The notes below the pieces were generated by a model. It made no database searches. It was not told the DNA's origin and saw only the letters and a program-made list of their open reading frames with translations. Of a stretch of DNA of 33,622 nt, positions 14,190 to 22,654 are shown piece by piece (the stretch's first letter is position 1; each line of letters begins with the position of its first letter). Made by a program: the position numbers and the translations under genes. This DNA is from Oscillospiraceae bacterium (GTDB lineage Bacteria > Bacillota > Clostridia > Oscillospirales > Oscillospiraceae). Location: assembly GCA_015068035.1 (NCBI GenBank), contig SVLI01000015.1, positions 1-33,622 of the forward strand, in the 5' to 3' direction.

Positions 14190-14768
14190 ATGTTCATTAC
14201 CCCGAATGCCCTGTCCATCATTCGTCTTTGCCTTGTCCCGGCCTTTATCGTGGCTTATTTTTCCGGCGCGAGTTATTCGCATCTGATTGCCGTGGGGATC
14301 TATGTGATCGCCACGTTTACGGATTTTTTGGACGGGTATCTTGCAAGAAAATATAATTTGATTACAAATCTCGGCAAAGTGCTCGACCCGCTGGGGGATA
14401 AGATGCTTACAATGGCGGTGCTCGCCTGCATCACCATTGACGGGGTGATCCCGTTCTGGTTCCTGCTGATCATCCTCGGCAAGGAGCTCCTGATGGGTCT
14501 TGGCGGACTTGTCATCCATCGCTATGCAAAGGTGGAGATCCCTCCCGCCAACTATTTCGGGAAGACGGCCACCGTGCTGTTTTTCGCCGTTTGTGTGACG
14601 CTGATTCTGCTTGATTCTTTCCATGTTGAGGTGCGTCACGGGCTGTCCGCGGTGATGGTGGGCGCGGCGGTGCTGGTTTCGCTGGCGGCCTTTGTCAGCT
14701 ATATTATCGGCTTTGCCAGAATCATGAAGGGAAAAAAGAGCAAAGAAGCAGACGACCAAGGAGTATGA
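14190..14768 (+). CDS. pgsA: CDP-diacylglycerol-glycerol-3-phosphate 3-phosphatidyltransferase
   Basis: The enzyme makes phosphatidylglycerol phosphate, the committed step to phosphatidylglycerol, in the membrane. The CDP-alcohol phosphotransferase signature is complete: D45-x2-D48-G49-x2-A52-R53-x8-G62-x3-D66-x3-D70. Hydrophobic segments flank it, and 192 residues is the normal length. Its product would feed the LtaS-like enzyme at 29398. The stop overlaps the first of two possible starts of the next gene (ATGA at 14765-14768). Confidence 0.95.
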   Translation: MFITPNALSIIRLCLVPAFIVAYFSGASYSHLIAVGIYVIATFTDFLDGYLARKYNLITNLGKVLDPLGDKMLTMAVLACITIDGVIPFWFLLIILGKELLMGLGGLVIHRYAKVEIPPANYFGKTATVLFFAVCVTLILLDSFHVEVRHGLSAVMVGAAVLVSLAAFVSYIIGFARIMKGKKSKEADDQGV

Positions 14769-14770
14769 AT

Positions 14771-17074
14771 ATGCAGCCTACACTTTGTGCCCGTTGCAAG
14801 AAAAATCTTGCAGTGATCTATATCACGAAAATTGAAAACGGCACGTCCAAAAATGAAGGCCTGTGCCTGAAGTGCGCCCGTGAGCTCCACATCAAGCCGG
14901 TGGACGATGTGATTGCCAAGATCGGCTTGAGCGATGAGGAGCTGGACGGGCTGAGCTCGGAGATGCTTGAGGCGCTCGGCGGAGCCGAGGGTCTGATGGA
15001 GATCGAAAACCGAGAGGAGGACGGGGATGAGGATGGCAAGACGGCCACATTCCCGTTCTTGAACCGTCTCTTTGGCGGCGGTACGCCCGGACAGGGCACG
15101 CCGGGGCCGGATAAAGCGCCGGGCGGCGAGGAACAGGGCCGCAAGGAACCCTCCCGCGGTGGCAAGAAGAAATTTTTGGAGAACTACTGCATCAATCTGA
15201 CCGACCGCGCCCGCACGGGAAAGCTCGACCGCATGATCGGCCGCGCGGAAGAGCTTGAGCGCGTGATTCAGATCCTCAACCGCCGGCAGAAGAACAATCC
15301 CTGCCTGATCGGCGAGCCGGGCGTCGGCAAAACGGCGATTGCGGAGGGGCTTGCCCAGCGCATCGTGGCCGGAGACGTGCCCTATAAGCTGCTGGATAAG
15401 GAGGTCTATCTGCTTGACCTGACGGCGCTCGTCGCCGGCACGCAGTTCCGCGGCCAGTTTGAAAGCCGGATGAAGGGACTCATTGAGGAAGTCCGGAAGC
15501 AGGGGAATGTCATCCTCGTGATCGACGAGGTGCATAATATTGTCGGCGCGGGTGATGCCGAGGGCAGCATGAATGCCGCCAACATTCTCAAGCCTGCGCT
15601 GTCCCGCGGCGAGATTCAGGTGATCGGTGCCACAACCTTCGCGGAGTATCGCAAGCACATTGAAAAGGACAGCGCGCTCGAGCGCCGCTTCCAGCCCGTA
15701 ACTGTTGCCGAGCCCTCTATAAGCGACAGCGTGGAGATCCTTTTGGGCATTCGCAAGTATTATGAGGATTACCACGGCGTACGCATCTCGGACGAGATGT
15801 GCCGTCAGGCCGTGCTGCTTTCCGAGCGCTATATCACGGACCGTTTCCTGCCCGATAAGGCCATCGACCTGATTGACGAGGCCTGTTCGGACGTGAATTT
15901 GAAAAACAAGACGCTTGCGCGCATTCAGAGCATCGAAAAGGAGCGCGCGGATCTGGATAAGGAGCGCGAACTGCTGCTTGCCGATGCCGGGAGTGAGGAC
16001 TTTGAGCGTCTGGCGGTGATCCGCAGCCGCGACATGCAGCTTTTTGACGAGCTGACTGTACTTCGCACGGAGAAAGTGCCGGAGCTTTCTGTGGAGAACC
16101 TTGCGCGCATCATTGAACTTTGGACGAAGATTCCCGCCAGCAGCATCCGGGAGGATGAGTTCGTCCGCCTTTCCGAGCTGCACAAGCGGCTCAAGGCGCA
16201 CATTGTGGGGCAGGATGAGGCCGTGGATGCCGTGTGCGCGGCGATCAAGCGCTCCCGCGCCGGATTGCAGGCAAAGCGCAAGCCGGTCAGCTTCATCTTC
16301 GTCGGCAGCACCGGCGTGGGCAAGACGGAGCTGGTCAAGCGGCTGGCTGAGGACCTGTTCAACGCGCCGGAATCCCTGATTCGGCTGGATATGTCCGAGT
16401 TTATGGAGAAGCATTCCGTTTCCCGGATGATCGGCTCGCCTCCGGGCTACGTCGGCTATGACGAGGCGGGACAGCTCACGGAGAAAATCCGCCGCAGACC
16501 CTACAGCGTCGTGCTCTTTGACGAGATCGAAAAGGCGCACCCCGATGTGCTCAACGTCCTGCTGCAGATTTTGGATGACGGACACATCACGGATGCACAG
16601 GGACGCAATGTGAATTTTGAAAACACGGTCATCATCATGACGACGAATGCCGGCAGCAACCTCAAGGGCGGTAGTATGGGCTTTAACAAGACCGAAAGCG
16701 AGATGGGCCGGGATAAGGCCATCAAGGCGCTCAACGAGTTCCTGCGGCCGGAGTTCATCAACCGCGTGGACGAGATCGTTTGCTTCAACAAGCTTACGCG
16801 GGAGAATTTCCGCGGCATCGCCGAGCTGATGCTCACGGAGCTGAAGGATGTTATGGCCGAAAAGGGCATGGAGCTTTCCTGGGACGACGCTGCAGTCGAT
16901 TATCTCACGGATAAGAGCTTTTCCGAAACCTACGGCGCGCGTAACCTGCGCCGCCTGATTCAGCGCGAGGTGGAGGATGCCATCGCGGCTGAAATCATCG
17001 ACAAGCTGCGCGGCGCTGTGCACCGCGTCGGCCTGACGGCGAAAGACGGAAAAATCGAAGTTCTGGCGATCTGA
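14771..17074 (+). CDS. ClpE-like ATP-dependent unfoldase (Clp/HSP100)
   Basis: The 767-residue protein has an N-terminal zinc-finger-like CxxC pair (C6/C9 and C32/C35), like ClpE and McsA, in place of the Clp_N repeats of ClpC. A Gly/Pro-rich linker (about 100-130) leads to the first AAA+ domain (Walker A GEPGVGKT 181-188, Walker B with D252-E253). A shortened coiled middle region (about 382-433) is followed by the second AAA+ domain (Walker A GSTGVGKT 512-519, Walker B with D584-E585). MGF at 636-638 sits where ClpP-binding loops carry xGF. It probably feeds ClpP encoded elsewhere. The second ATG (14771) was chosen because AAGGAG at 14758-14763 is 7 nt from it but 1 nt from the ATG at 14765. 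Confidence 0.92.
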   Translation: MQPTLCARCKKNLAVIYITKIENGTSKNEGLCLKCARELHIKPVDDVIAKIGLSDEELDGLSSEMLEALGGAEGLMEIENREEDGDEDGKTATFPFLNRLFGGGTPGQGTPGPDKAPGGEEQGRKEPSRGGKKKFLENYCINLTDRARTGKLDRMIGRAEELERVIQILNRRQKNNPCLIGEPGVGKTAIAEGLAQRIVAGDVPYKLLDKEVYLLDLTALVAGTQFRGQFESRMKGLIEEVRKQGNVILVIDEVHNIVGAGDAEGSMNAANILKPALSRGEIQVIGATTFAEYRKHIEKDSALERRFQPVTVAEPSISDSVEILLGIRKYYEDYHGVRISDEMCRQAVLLSERYITDRFLPDKAIDLIDEACSDVNLKNKTLARIQSIEKERADLDKERELLLADAGSEDFERLAVIRSRDMQLFDELTVLRTEKVPELSVENLARIIELWTKIPASSIREDEFVRLSELHKRLKAHIVGQDEAVDAVCAAIKRSRAGLQAKRKPVSFIFVGSTGVGKTELVKRLAEDLFNAPESLIRLDMSEFMEKHSVSRMIGSPPGYVGYDEAGQLTEKIRRRPYSVVLFDEIEKAHPDVLNVLLQILDDGHITDAQGRNVNFENTVIIMTTNAGSNLKGGSMGFNKTESEMGRDKAIKALNEFLRPEFINRVDEIVCFNKLTRENFRGIAELMLTELKDVMAEKGMELSWDDAAVDYLTDKSFSETYGARNLRRLIQREVEDAIAAEIIDKLRGAVHRVGLTAKDGKIEVLAI

Positions 17075-17176
17075 ATTTTTTCAAAATCGATTCCGGCGCG
17101 GGATGCAGAGTCTGCGCATCCCGGCCGGGAAACACGCGTTGTTTGTGAAATCAACAAATCATAAAGGCGTGTAAAC

Positions 17177-17218
17177 AAAAAAACGCCCGCGCGGGAGAAT
17201 CTCCCGCGCGGGTGTTTT
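17177..17218 (+). terminator. Bidirectional terminator between clp and cupin genes
   Basis: CCCGCGCGGGAG at 17186-17197 pairs with its complement at 17201-17212, extended by ACG/TGT pairs. A T-rich stretch follows on the plus strand (TTTTCTGTTTTT). A run of seven A upstream gives a T run on the minus strand. It serves the convergent genes ending at 17074 and 17234. Confidence 0.85.
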
Positions 17219-17233
17219 CTGTTTTTGTAGTTT

Positions 17234-17731
17234 TTATTTCGCCGTCGTATCGACGCCGCCCTTTTCGCCGTTTGTGCGCGTGAGGGTGTAGATGGGGTTC
17301 ATGGAAACGGAGAAATGCAGAATGGGACGGTGCAGCTCGATGATGGACAGGGGGAGGTGCTTCATTCCGGGAGGCATGAAGATAACGGAGCTTCTGGTGA
17401 GCCGGTGCAGCTCGCCGTTGAGTCCGATCTCGATCACGCCGCCGAGATCATACTTGTCGTCGGGGTCGGAGCCGAGGAAGCCGACGAGCTCGCCAAAGTC
17501 ATGCATGTGCTCATCGTGGCGGGGCAGGGGATAGAAATCGGGGGCGTTGCGGTACCAGGTGATGTTCATCTGGATGGAGCCGGGAACCTGGTTGCCGTCA
17601 ATAAACAGGCAACGGTCACCCCACTGCTTGTAGAGCTCGTTAAATTCCGTGGGCTGGTTGAAGATCTCCGGAAGATCCTGCATGATCAGATGACCGTATT
17701 CGCCCTCTTTGTTCAGTACGAAGTCCGCCAT
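17234..17731 (-). CDS. Cupin-like metal-binding protein
   Basis: The 165-residue cytoplasmic protein has a cupin-type pattern. HDEHMHDFGELVGFLGSD supplies the His-x-His and Glu of motif 1 (about residues 72-89). SSVIFMPPGMKHLPLSI supplies the Pro-Gly and His of motif 2 (about 114-130). It is therefore probably a metal-binding beta-barrel. No substrate is evident. A strong AAAGGAGA lies 7 nt before the ATG. It lies 77 nt downstream of the Mrp gene with no terminator between them, so the two may be co-transcribed. Confidence 0.7.
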   Translation of the reverse strand: MADFVLNKEGEYGHLIMQDLPEIFNQPTEFNELYKQWGDRCLFIDGNQVPGSIQMNITWYRNAPDFYPLPRHDEHMHDFGELVGFLGSDPDDKYDLGGVIEIGLNGELHRLTRSSVIFMPPGMKHLPLSIIELHRPILHFSVSMNPIYTLTRTNGEKGGVDTTAK

Positions 17732-17808
17732 GTTGACATCTCCTTTTTATTTATTTTTCAAATTTGTTATACACAGGTAAACGAAGCCGCGTGGCATGCT
17801 GCGCGCAA

Positions 17809-18642
17809 TTATAAAGCCAAAAGCTTTTCCGCGATGGCGGCAAGCTCATCGCAGGGTAGCTTCTCAACTTCGCCGGCGTCAATCGCCCGGGCAATCGTCG
17901 GGTCAATGGGCAGGCGGCACACCGTGTCCACGCCGTGGGCCGCGGCGATCTCTTCAATGTGGCTCTCGCCGTAAATGTGATGCACCTTGTCGCAGTCCGG
18001 ACACTTGAAGTAACTCATGTTCTCCACCAGCGCCAGAACCGGCACCTTGCGGGGCATCATCTCGGTCATGCGCACGGCCTTCTCCACGATCAGACTGACC
18101 AGCTCCTGCGGAGAGGTCACAACGACCACGCCATCAACCGGCAGCGACTGCAGCACGGTCAGCGGCACATCGCCGGTGCCGGGAGGCATGTCTACAAACA
18201 TATAGTCCACATCGCCCCAGATAACATCCGTCCAGAACTGCTTGACCGCGCCCGCGATCACCGGGCCGCGCCACACAACGGGGTCACCCGCGTCCGCAAG
18301 CAGCAGGTTCAGCGACATAACGGCAACGCCGTTCTCGCTCTCCACCGGCAGAATGCCGTCCTGCACGCTCTGCGCGCGCTCCTTCAGGCCGAAAGCGGTG
18401 GGGATGGAGGGGCCGGTGATATCCGCATCCAGAATGGCGGTGCGGCAGCCGGCGCGATTCATCAGAACCGCCAGCATGCTGGTTACAAGGCTTTTACCGA
18501 CGCCGCCCTTACCGCTGACAACGCCGATCACTTTTTTCACTTTGCTGCCGGGATGCGGCTGCTCGCGGAAATCCGTCTGCTCCGCCGTCCGTTCGCTGCA
18601 GTTGCTTGCGCAGCTTGCGCAATCGTGTTTACATTCGCTCAA
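17809..18642 (-). CDS. Mrp/NBP35-type P-loop ATPase, iron-sulfur carrier
   Basis: The 277-residue protein probably carries and delivers [4Fe-4S] clusters. It has a deviant Walker A GKGGVGKS (44-51), DITGPSIPTAFG, VDYMFVDMPPGTGDVPLT and a late CPDC pair for cluster binding. The N-terminus is unusually cysteine-rich: C4, C8, C11 and C15, recalling the N-terminal cluster site of NBP35. The TTG at 18642 is the start I support: AGGAG lies 9 nt upstream, and the promoter at 18682-18709 puts transcription start near 18675, downstream of the alternative upstream ATG. It is divergent from the DUF3786 gene. Confidence 0.92.
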   Translation of the reverse strand: MSECKHDCASCASNCSERTAEQTDFREQPHPGSKVKKVIGVVSGKGGVGKSLVTSMLAVLMNRAGCRTAILDADITGPSIPTAFGLKERAQSVQDGILPVESENGVAVMSLNLLLADAGDPVVWRGPVIAGAVKQFWTDVIWGDVDYMFVDMPPGTGDVPLTVLQSLPVDGVVVVTSPQELVSLIVEKAVRMTEMMPRKVPVLALVENMSYFKCPDCDKVHHIYGESHIEEIAAAHGVDTVCRLPIDPTIARAIDAGEVEKLPCDELAAIAEKLLAL

Positions 18643-18681
18643 TTTGGCCATCTCCTGTATTGATTCATATTTGTGCATAAT

Positions 18682-18709
18682 AGTATACACGCTTTTTCGG
18701 AGAAGTCAA
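18682..18709 (-). promoter_or_regulatory. Sigma-A promoter of the Mrp gene
   Basis: On the minus strand, TTGACT (complement of 18704-18709) and TATACT (complement of 18682-18687) are separated by 16 bases. The expected start near 18675 excludes upstream in-frame start codons of the Mrp reading frame. Confidence 0.8.
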
Positions 18710-18855
18710 CCGGATGCCCTTCGGCGCGCGGATAGACGGGCCGCAAGTGGGAAAACTAAGCAGCAGAATCCGAAGCAGGGCCGAAGCTTTATGCGCCGGC
18801 CGGAATGCAGCGGTGTGCGCATTGCAGGGCAAACGCCGCGATTGAGGTGAGAATT

Positions 18856-19464
18856 TTGGATATTACTTTTGACAGAAAACGACTGCGACTCCGGCAGGAG
18901 CGCGCACAGTTCGCGCGCGCCAATCCGGAGGCGCTGCAGCGCCACAGCGGCGCTGTGTTCGATGCGGACGCGGGGCTGTTTGCTGCGCAGATTTTTGGCA
19001 AAAAAGTAAGGGTGACGTGGCCAGAGGGCGAAGTGTCCTGCCCGGGCGGCGAGTTTGTGGCGGGAGACGAATTTTCTGCTTTGCTGCTTGGCTATCTGAT
19101 GCGCGGACGCTGCGTCGCGCGGACGGGTTCATTCCTGACCTATGCAGAGCTGTGGGGACAATCGGGCGCAGCAGCGCTGCGGTGCCAAAGTGCACAGCGG
19201 CTTGCGCATGGTTTTGCCCAGACGCCGGAAAACTTTGCCCGCGCCTGCACAGCCCTTGGTGGTATGCCGCTGCCGATGGCGGATTATGCCTTTGAGATCC
19301 CGTTTCTGGAAGCGCTGCGCGTGCAGCTGCTTTTGTGGGAGGGCGGCGATACCTTCCGTCCTGCGGCGGAAATTCTGTTTTCGGATAATTTCCCGTTGGC
19401 CTTCGAGGCGGAGGATGCGCCCCTTGTCTGCAGTGTGCTGCTTCGCGCGCTGGAACAGGCATAG
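18856..19464 (+). CDS. DUF3786-like protein
   Basis: The 202-residue cytoplasmic protein shows WPEGEVSCPGGE followed by GYLMRGRCVARTGSFLTYAEL, LGGMPLPMADYAFEIPFLEALRVQLLLWEGGDTFRPAAEILF and a short C-terminus. This is the pattern I associate with DUF3786, a family often reported near corrinoid or iron-sulfur enzymes in anaerobes; its role is unknown. A TTG start at 18856 is supported by GAGGTGAG at 18844-18851. An in-frame GTG inside that site is less likely. I did not find a convincing promoter upstream. It is divergent from the Mrp gene. Confidence 0.75.
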   Translation: MDITFDRKRLRLRQERAQFARANPEALQRHSGAVFDADAGLFAAQIFGKKVRVTWPEGEVSCPGGEFVAGDEFSALLLGYLMRGRCVARTGSFLTYAELWGQSGAAALRCQSAQRLAHGFAQTPENFARACTALGGMPLPMADYAFEIPFLEALRVQLLLWEGGDTFRPAAEILFSDNFPLAFEAEDAPLVCSVLLRALEQA

Positions 19465-19467
19465 AAA

Positions 19468-19504
19468 CAAAAATCCCCGCCGGGCGAAAGCTTCGCCCGG
19501 CGGG
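19468..19504 (-). terminator. Terminator of the pepD-like gene
   Basis: CCCGCCGGGCGAA at 19476-19488 pairs with TTCGCCCGGCGGG at 19492-19504. On the minus strand the stem is followed by ATTTTTGTTT. On the plus strand the tail is poor in T. Confidence 0.85.
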
Positions 19505-19527
19505 AATCGTGTACGTTTTGCGATAGT

Positions 19528-20976
19528 TTATTTGCTGCGACGCAGAATCTCGCACAGTACCGGATAGACGCGGCCGACGGAGGCAACGTTGAGCTTTTCG
19601 TTCACAGAGTGGATGCCGGTCTGATTGGGACCGAGGGCGACAACGTCCAGCCCGGGCATCTTTTCGATGAACAGGCCGCATTCCAGTCCGCCGTGGATGG
19701 CCACAATTCTGCCGTCCGTGCCGGTCTGGTCCTTCCAGGTCTGCATGACCAGATCGCGGAACGAGGACTCGCGGCGATACTGCCAGCCGGGGTATGCACT
19801 GTGCTCCGTGACGCTGCCGCCGGCAAGACCGAGGATCGCGCGCAGCTTCTGCAGCATCATGGCTTTCTGAGAAGCGACGGAGGAGCGGATGGAGAAGGAG
19901 AAGTGCAGTCCGTCGTCCGCCATGGAGATCATGCCAAGGTTGAGAGAGGTCTGCACCAGACCATCAAAGTCGCGGCTCATCTCCTGCACGCCGTGCGGCA
20001 TGGCAAAGAGCGTGCGCAGCATGACGGCGCTGTCCTTTTCATTCATGGCCGTGGAGAAAGCGGATTTTTCAAAGCTGAGAGTGACGTCCGCGTCGCTCGC
20101 GGCGTATTCATCCTTGAGAATTGCGTCATATTCGCGCAGGAAGCTCTCAAAAGCTTCTGCCTTGTCGGCGGGAACGGCAACTTTCGCTTCGCAGTAGCTG
20201 CAGATGACGTTATCAAACTTGCCGCCGCGCACATCGTGCAGACGAACAATGCCGAGTGCATCCAGCGCGCCGTAGAGTACACGCGCCATGAGGACGTTTG
20301 CGCTGCCGCGGCCCTTGTTGATCTCGCCGCCGGAGTGTCCGCCGCGCAGACCGGAGATGGTGACACTGTAGCAGGCCTCGGTGCCGATGGGCTCCGCCGT
20401 GCCGGGCAGGAAGCAGTCAGCGCGGACGCCGCCCGCGCAGGAGACGGTGAAAATGCCTTCGCCGCCGCAGTCCAGATTCAGAAGCTTGCGACTTTTCAGA
20501 TCGGAGCAGTCGAGTCCGGCGGCGCCGTCCATGCCAACCTCCTCGTCAACGGTGAACACCGCCTCGAGCGGGGGGTGGGGCAGACTGTCGTCGGAAAGGA
20601 TTGCCAGCGTCATCGCAACGCCGATACAGTCGTCGCCGCCGAGCGAGGTCTGCTTCGCCCAGACGAATTCGCCGTCCGTCTCGACGTCGAGACCCTCTTT
20701 TGTCATGTCCTTCGTGCAGTCCTCGGTCTTGGCGCAGACCATGTCCATATGGCCCTGCATCATGATCGGCTCGGCGTTTTCATAGCCGGGCGAGGCGTCC
20801 TTCCAAATGATGACGTTGTTGATCTCGTCCTGACGGTATTTCAGGCCAAGTTCTTTGGCAAAGCCCACCAAGAGGTCGCTGATCTGCTTGGTGTTACCGC
20901 TGCCGTGCGGCACGGAGCAGAGCTTTTCAAAGTAAGAAAACACCCGTTCGGGCTGAAGACCGGATAAAACTGCCAT
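19528..20976 (-). CDS. pepD: Aminoacyl-histidine dipeptidase (PepD, M20C)
   Basis: This is a cytoplasmic zinc dipeptidase that splits Xaa-His and related dipeptides. The 482-residue length and motifs match PepD: SVPHGSGNTKQISDLL near the N-terminus, the metal-binding IMMQGHMDMV, LGGDDCIGVAMTLAIL, the catalytic TVDEEVGMDGAAGLD, and later the histidine-bearing HGGLECGLF. The lid domain is intact (GLRGGHSGGEINKGRG). GGAGG (complement of 20984-20988) lies 7 nt before the ATG. Confidence 0.96.
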   Translation of the reverse strand: MAVLSGLQPERVFSYFEKLCSVPHGSGNTKQISDLLVGFAKELGLKYRQDEINNVIIWKDASPGYENAEPIMMQGHMDMVCAKTEDCTKDMTKEGLDVETDGEFVWAKQTSLGGDDCIGVAMTLAILSDDSLPHPPLEAVFTVDEEVGMDGAAGLDCSDLKSRKLLNLDCGGEGIFTVSCAGGVRADCFLPGTAEPIGTEACYSVTISGLRGGHSGGEINKGRGSANVLMARVLYGALDALGIVRLHDVRGGKFDNVICSYCEAKVAVPADKAEAFESFLREYDAILKDEYAASDADVTLSFEKSAFSTAMNEKDSAVMLRTLFAMPHGVQEMSRDFDGLVQTSLNLGMISMADDGLHFSFSIRSSVASQKAMMLQKLRAILGLAGGSVTEHSAYPGWQYRRESSFRDLVMQTWKDQTGTDGRIVAIHGGLECGLFIEKMPGLDVVALGPNQTGIHSVNEKLNVASVGRVYPVLCEILRRSK

Positions 20977-21003
20977 CGTGAATCCTCCAAAAAAACAATA
21001 TAT

Positions 21004-21038
21004 ACAAAATAAGACGCGCCATAGATCAAGCGCGTCTT
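21004..21038 (-). terminator. Terminator between cyclase and pepD genes
   Basis: AAGACGCGC at 21011-21019 pairs with GCGCGTCTT at 21030-21038. The minus-strand continuation is ATTTTG. It lies between the cyclase stop (21075) and the pepD start (20976). Confidence 0.7.
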
Positions 21039-21074
21039 GATTGTAGCACAGGAAGCGGAAACACGCAAGAGGTG

Positions 21075-21650
21075 TCAGACTGTTTCGATCAGCACCGCGC
21101 GACAGGGCGCGCCGTCCGCACCGCCGAGGAGCAGTGGCGCGGCAAAAAGCAGATATTCGCCCTCGGGCACTTTGCCCAGACGGATGCCCTCGAGCAGAAC
21201 AACCTCTCGGCCAAGCAGCTCCAGATGCACCGCCATCGGAGCATCCTCCGGCCCGACCGTCTGGCTCTCCACGCCGACAAGCTCCACGCCGTAACGATTC
21301 ATCAGCTGCGCGGCCTCCATGGAAACGACGGTTTTTCCCTTGAATAGGATTTTCTTCGGCGACTTTTGCAGGAGTGTTTCCAGCGTTGCAAGGTCAGGCT
21401 CCCCGTCACAGGATACGACGATTGCCCGGCCGATGCACTGTTGCAGCGCGATTTGGTCGATTGTTTTGCCGTTGCCAAAGAAATGATAGGGCGCGTCGAT
21501 GTGCGTTCCGTTGTGGGCGCAAAGAGAAAGCTTGCTCAGGTTATACAGATCGCCGTCTGCGATGCTTTGCAGCTGTTCCCGCTCCGGCGCCGGATCCCCC
21601 GGATATACGCAGCAGCCGAACAGTTCCTGCGTGATGTCATAAATTTTCAT
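21075..21650 (-). CDS. Cyclase family protein (kynurenine formamidase-like)
   Basis: The 191-residue protein carries the metal-binding motif HNGTHIDAPYHFFGNG (about residues 46-61), the family's His-x-Gly-Thr-His-x-Asp-x-Pro-x-His. It opens with IYDITQELFGCCVYPGDPAP and later has VGVESQTVGPEDAP, the region corresponding to the second metal-site part. Members hydrolyse N-formylkynurenine or cyclic and amide substrates; no kyn genes are nearby, so the substrate is unknown. AAGGTGAG lies 3 nt before the ATG. It lies 93 nt after the uncharacterised gene ending at 21744, with no clear promoter between them. Confidence 0.9.
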   Translation of the reverse strand: MKIYDITQELFGCCVYPGDPAPEREQLQSIADGDLYNLSKLSLCAHNGTHIDAPYHFFGNGKTIDQIALQQCIGRAIVVSCDGEPDLATLETLLQKSPKKILFKGKTVVSMEAAQLMNRYGVELVGVESQTVGPEDAPMAVHLELLGREVVLLEGIRLGKVPEGEYLLFAAPLLLGGADGAPCRAVLIETV

Positions 21651-21743
21651 TGTCTCACCTTTGGTCTTTTCCTGCAGAAAAGTTGCTTGCGCAGCTTTTG
21701 ATTGCTGCGTCCGTTGTTTTGCACAACTGAAAAAGAAGAGGGC

Positions 21744-22136
21744 TTATATTCCCAAAACATAGAAACCGTTGTTGTACGGGTTTTCACGCAGCCAGGCCAG
21801 GAACGTCTCATAGCCTTTCGGCCTGCGTGCGTGCAATTCTGCGATAATCGCGCGCGTCTTTTCCTCGCTGTAATAGTTGATTCCGAGGAGATCCACGACG
21901 CCCTCGCGCAGGTTGTTGTAAAGACCGTTATGCAAAATGTCCTTGTATTCGGCATAAAAGTCGTCCATGTCTTCTGCGGAAACATACAGAGAGGACAGAT
22001 TCCAATTATGGATGGAGTCGACCGATACGGTTTTCCGCGCGGAGCTTCCGGCGGGAAGACTGCAATACTGTATTTCCAAAAAATCGGAACTCCCGAATGC
22101 GCGGCGCTGCGCATCTGAATGAAATTTCAAAAACAT
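21744..22136 (-). CDS. Uncharacterised 130-residue protein
   Basis: I do not recognise a family. The protein is soluble-looking, with no signal peptide or membrane segment. It begins MFLKFHSDAQRRAFGSSDF and contains an aromatic-rich stretch (DFYAEYKDILHNGLYNN), a charged helix (SEEKTRAIIAEL), and ends ENPYNNGFYVLGI. It lies 17 nt downstream of the AAC(6')-like gene on the same strand and so is probably transcribed from the promoter at 22626-22654. The ribosome-binding site is weak. The reading frame is free of stops over its full length and does not overlap a better frame. Confidence 0.7.
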   Translation of the reverse strand: MFLKFHSDAQRRAFGSSDFLEIQYCSLPAGSSARKTVSVDSIHNWNLSSLYVSAEDMDDFYAEYKDILHNGLYNNLREGVVDLLGINYYSEEKTRAIIAELHARRPKGYETFLAWLRENPYNNGFYVLGI

Positions 22137-22153
22137 AGCAATTTACCCAAATA

Positions 22154-22588
22154 TCAGATGCTTTTCCTGAAGCAGATAATACGGTTGGCCTCGTCAAATC
22201 CCATGGCCATATGAAATTTCAGGCTGTCAATATTGTCCAATTCACAATCGCTGGCGAACTCTGTGCAACCCATATCTTTTGCCCACTGTTCACACGCCAA
22301 AAGCAGCTGGCTTGCATAACCTTTTTTTCGATCGTCCGCGTTTACAAAAATACCTTCCAGATAGCCAACGGGGGAGCTTTCCGTGCCTTCAACATAATCT
22401 GATCTCAATCCACATTGCGCAAAACCAGCAGGAACATGATTTGAATATTTGATGAAAAAAGCGGAATGTTCGCAGAGAAGCGTTTCGGAGAACTCAGCTT
22501 CCAATTCATCCACTGTATGTCCGCTCCACATTTGGACAGCCATTTTTGCCAAAATATGGGCGTCGGCTGCGGTTGCTTTTTGAACCAA
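22154..22588 (-). CDS. GNAT acetyltransferase, AAC(6')-like
   Basis: The 144-residue protein is a GNAT acetyltransferase. It resembles the short aminoglycoside 6'-N-acetyltransferases of the Acinetobacter AAC(6')-I group: DYVEGTESSPVGYLEGIFV (65-83), the acetyl-CoA loop RKKGYA (87-92), CEQWAKDMGCTEFASDCEL (99-117), and the ending FHMAMGFDEANRIICFRKS. These are the stretches conserved in that group. The TTG at 22588 was chosen because GGGGGTG lies 6 nt upstream, and the consensus promoter at 22626-22654 overlaps the longer upstream reading. The resulting 144 residues equal the family's usual length. Aminoglycoside activity is inferred from similarity only. Confidence 0.85.
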   Translation of the reverse strand: MVQKATAADAHILAKMAVQMWSGHTVDELEAEFSETLLCEHSAFFIKYSNHVPAGFAQCGLRSDYVEGTESSPVGYLEGIFVNADDRKKGYASQLLLACEQWAKDMGCTEFASDCELDNIDSLKFHMAMGFDEANRIICFRKSI

Positions 22589-22625
22589 GAAAAACACCCC
22601 CGCTAATTTCCTGCTTTCTGCAGCC

Positions 22626-22654
22626 ATTATAGCATGAAAGCATGGACGTTTCAA
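22626..22654 (-). promoter_or_regulatory. Sigma-A promoter of the AAC(6')-like gene
   Basis: On the minus strand, TTGAAA (complement of 22649-22654) and a perfect TATAAT (complement of 22626-22631) are 17 bases apart. Transcription would start near 22619, about 30 nt before the TTG start codon. Confidence 0.85.

Noticed and set aside
14699-17023. 774-codon minus-strand open frame opposite the Clp unfoldase
   Set aside because: It is a shadow of a strongly conserved AAA+ gene in the reverse frame. It is long only because stop codons are rare opposite GC-rich codons.
18710-18855. Known riboswitch (cobalamin, c-di-GMP or ZTP class) before the DUF3786 gene
   Set aside because: Isolated fragments such as AGGGCAAACG resemble parts of known classes, but the rest of each consensus is missing.
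22589-22654. N-terminal extension of the AAC(6')-like protein
   Set aside because: The extension overlaps the -10 and -35 elements of a consensus promoter. The TTG at 22588 gives the family's normal length.
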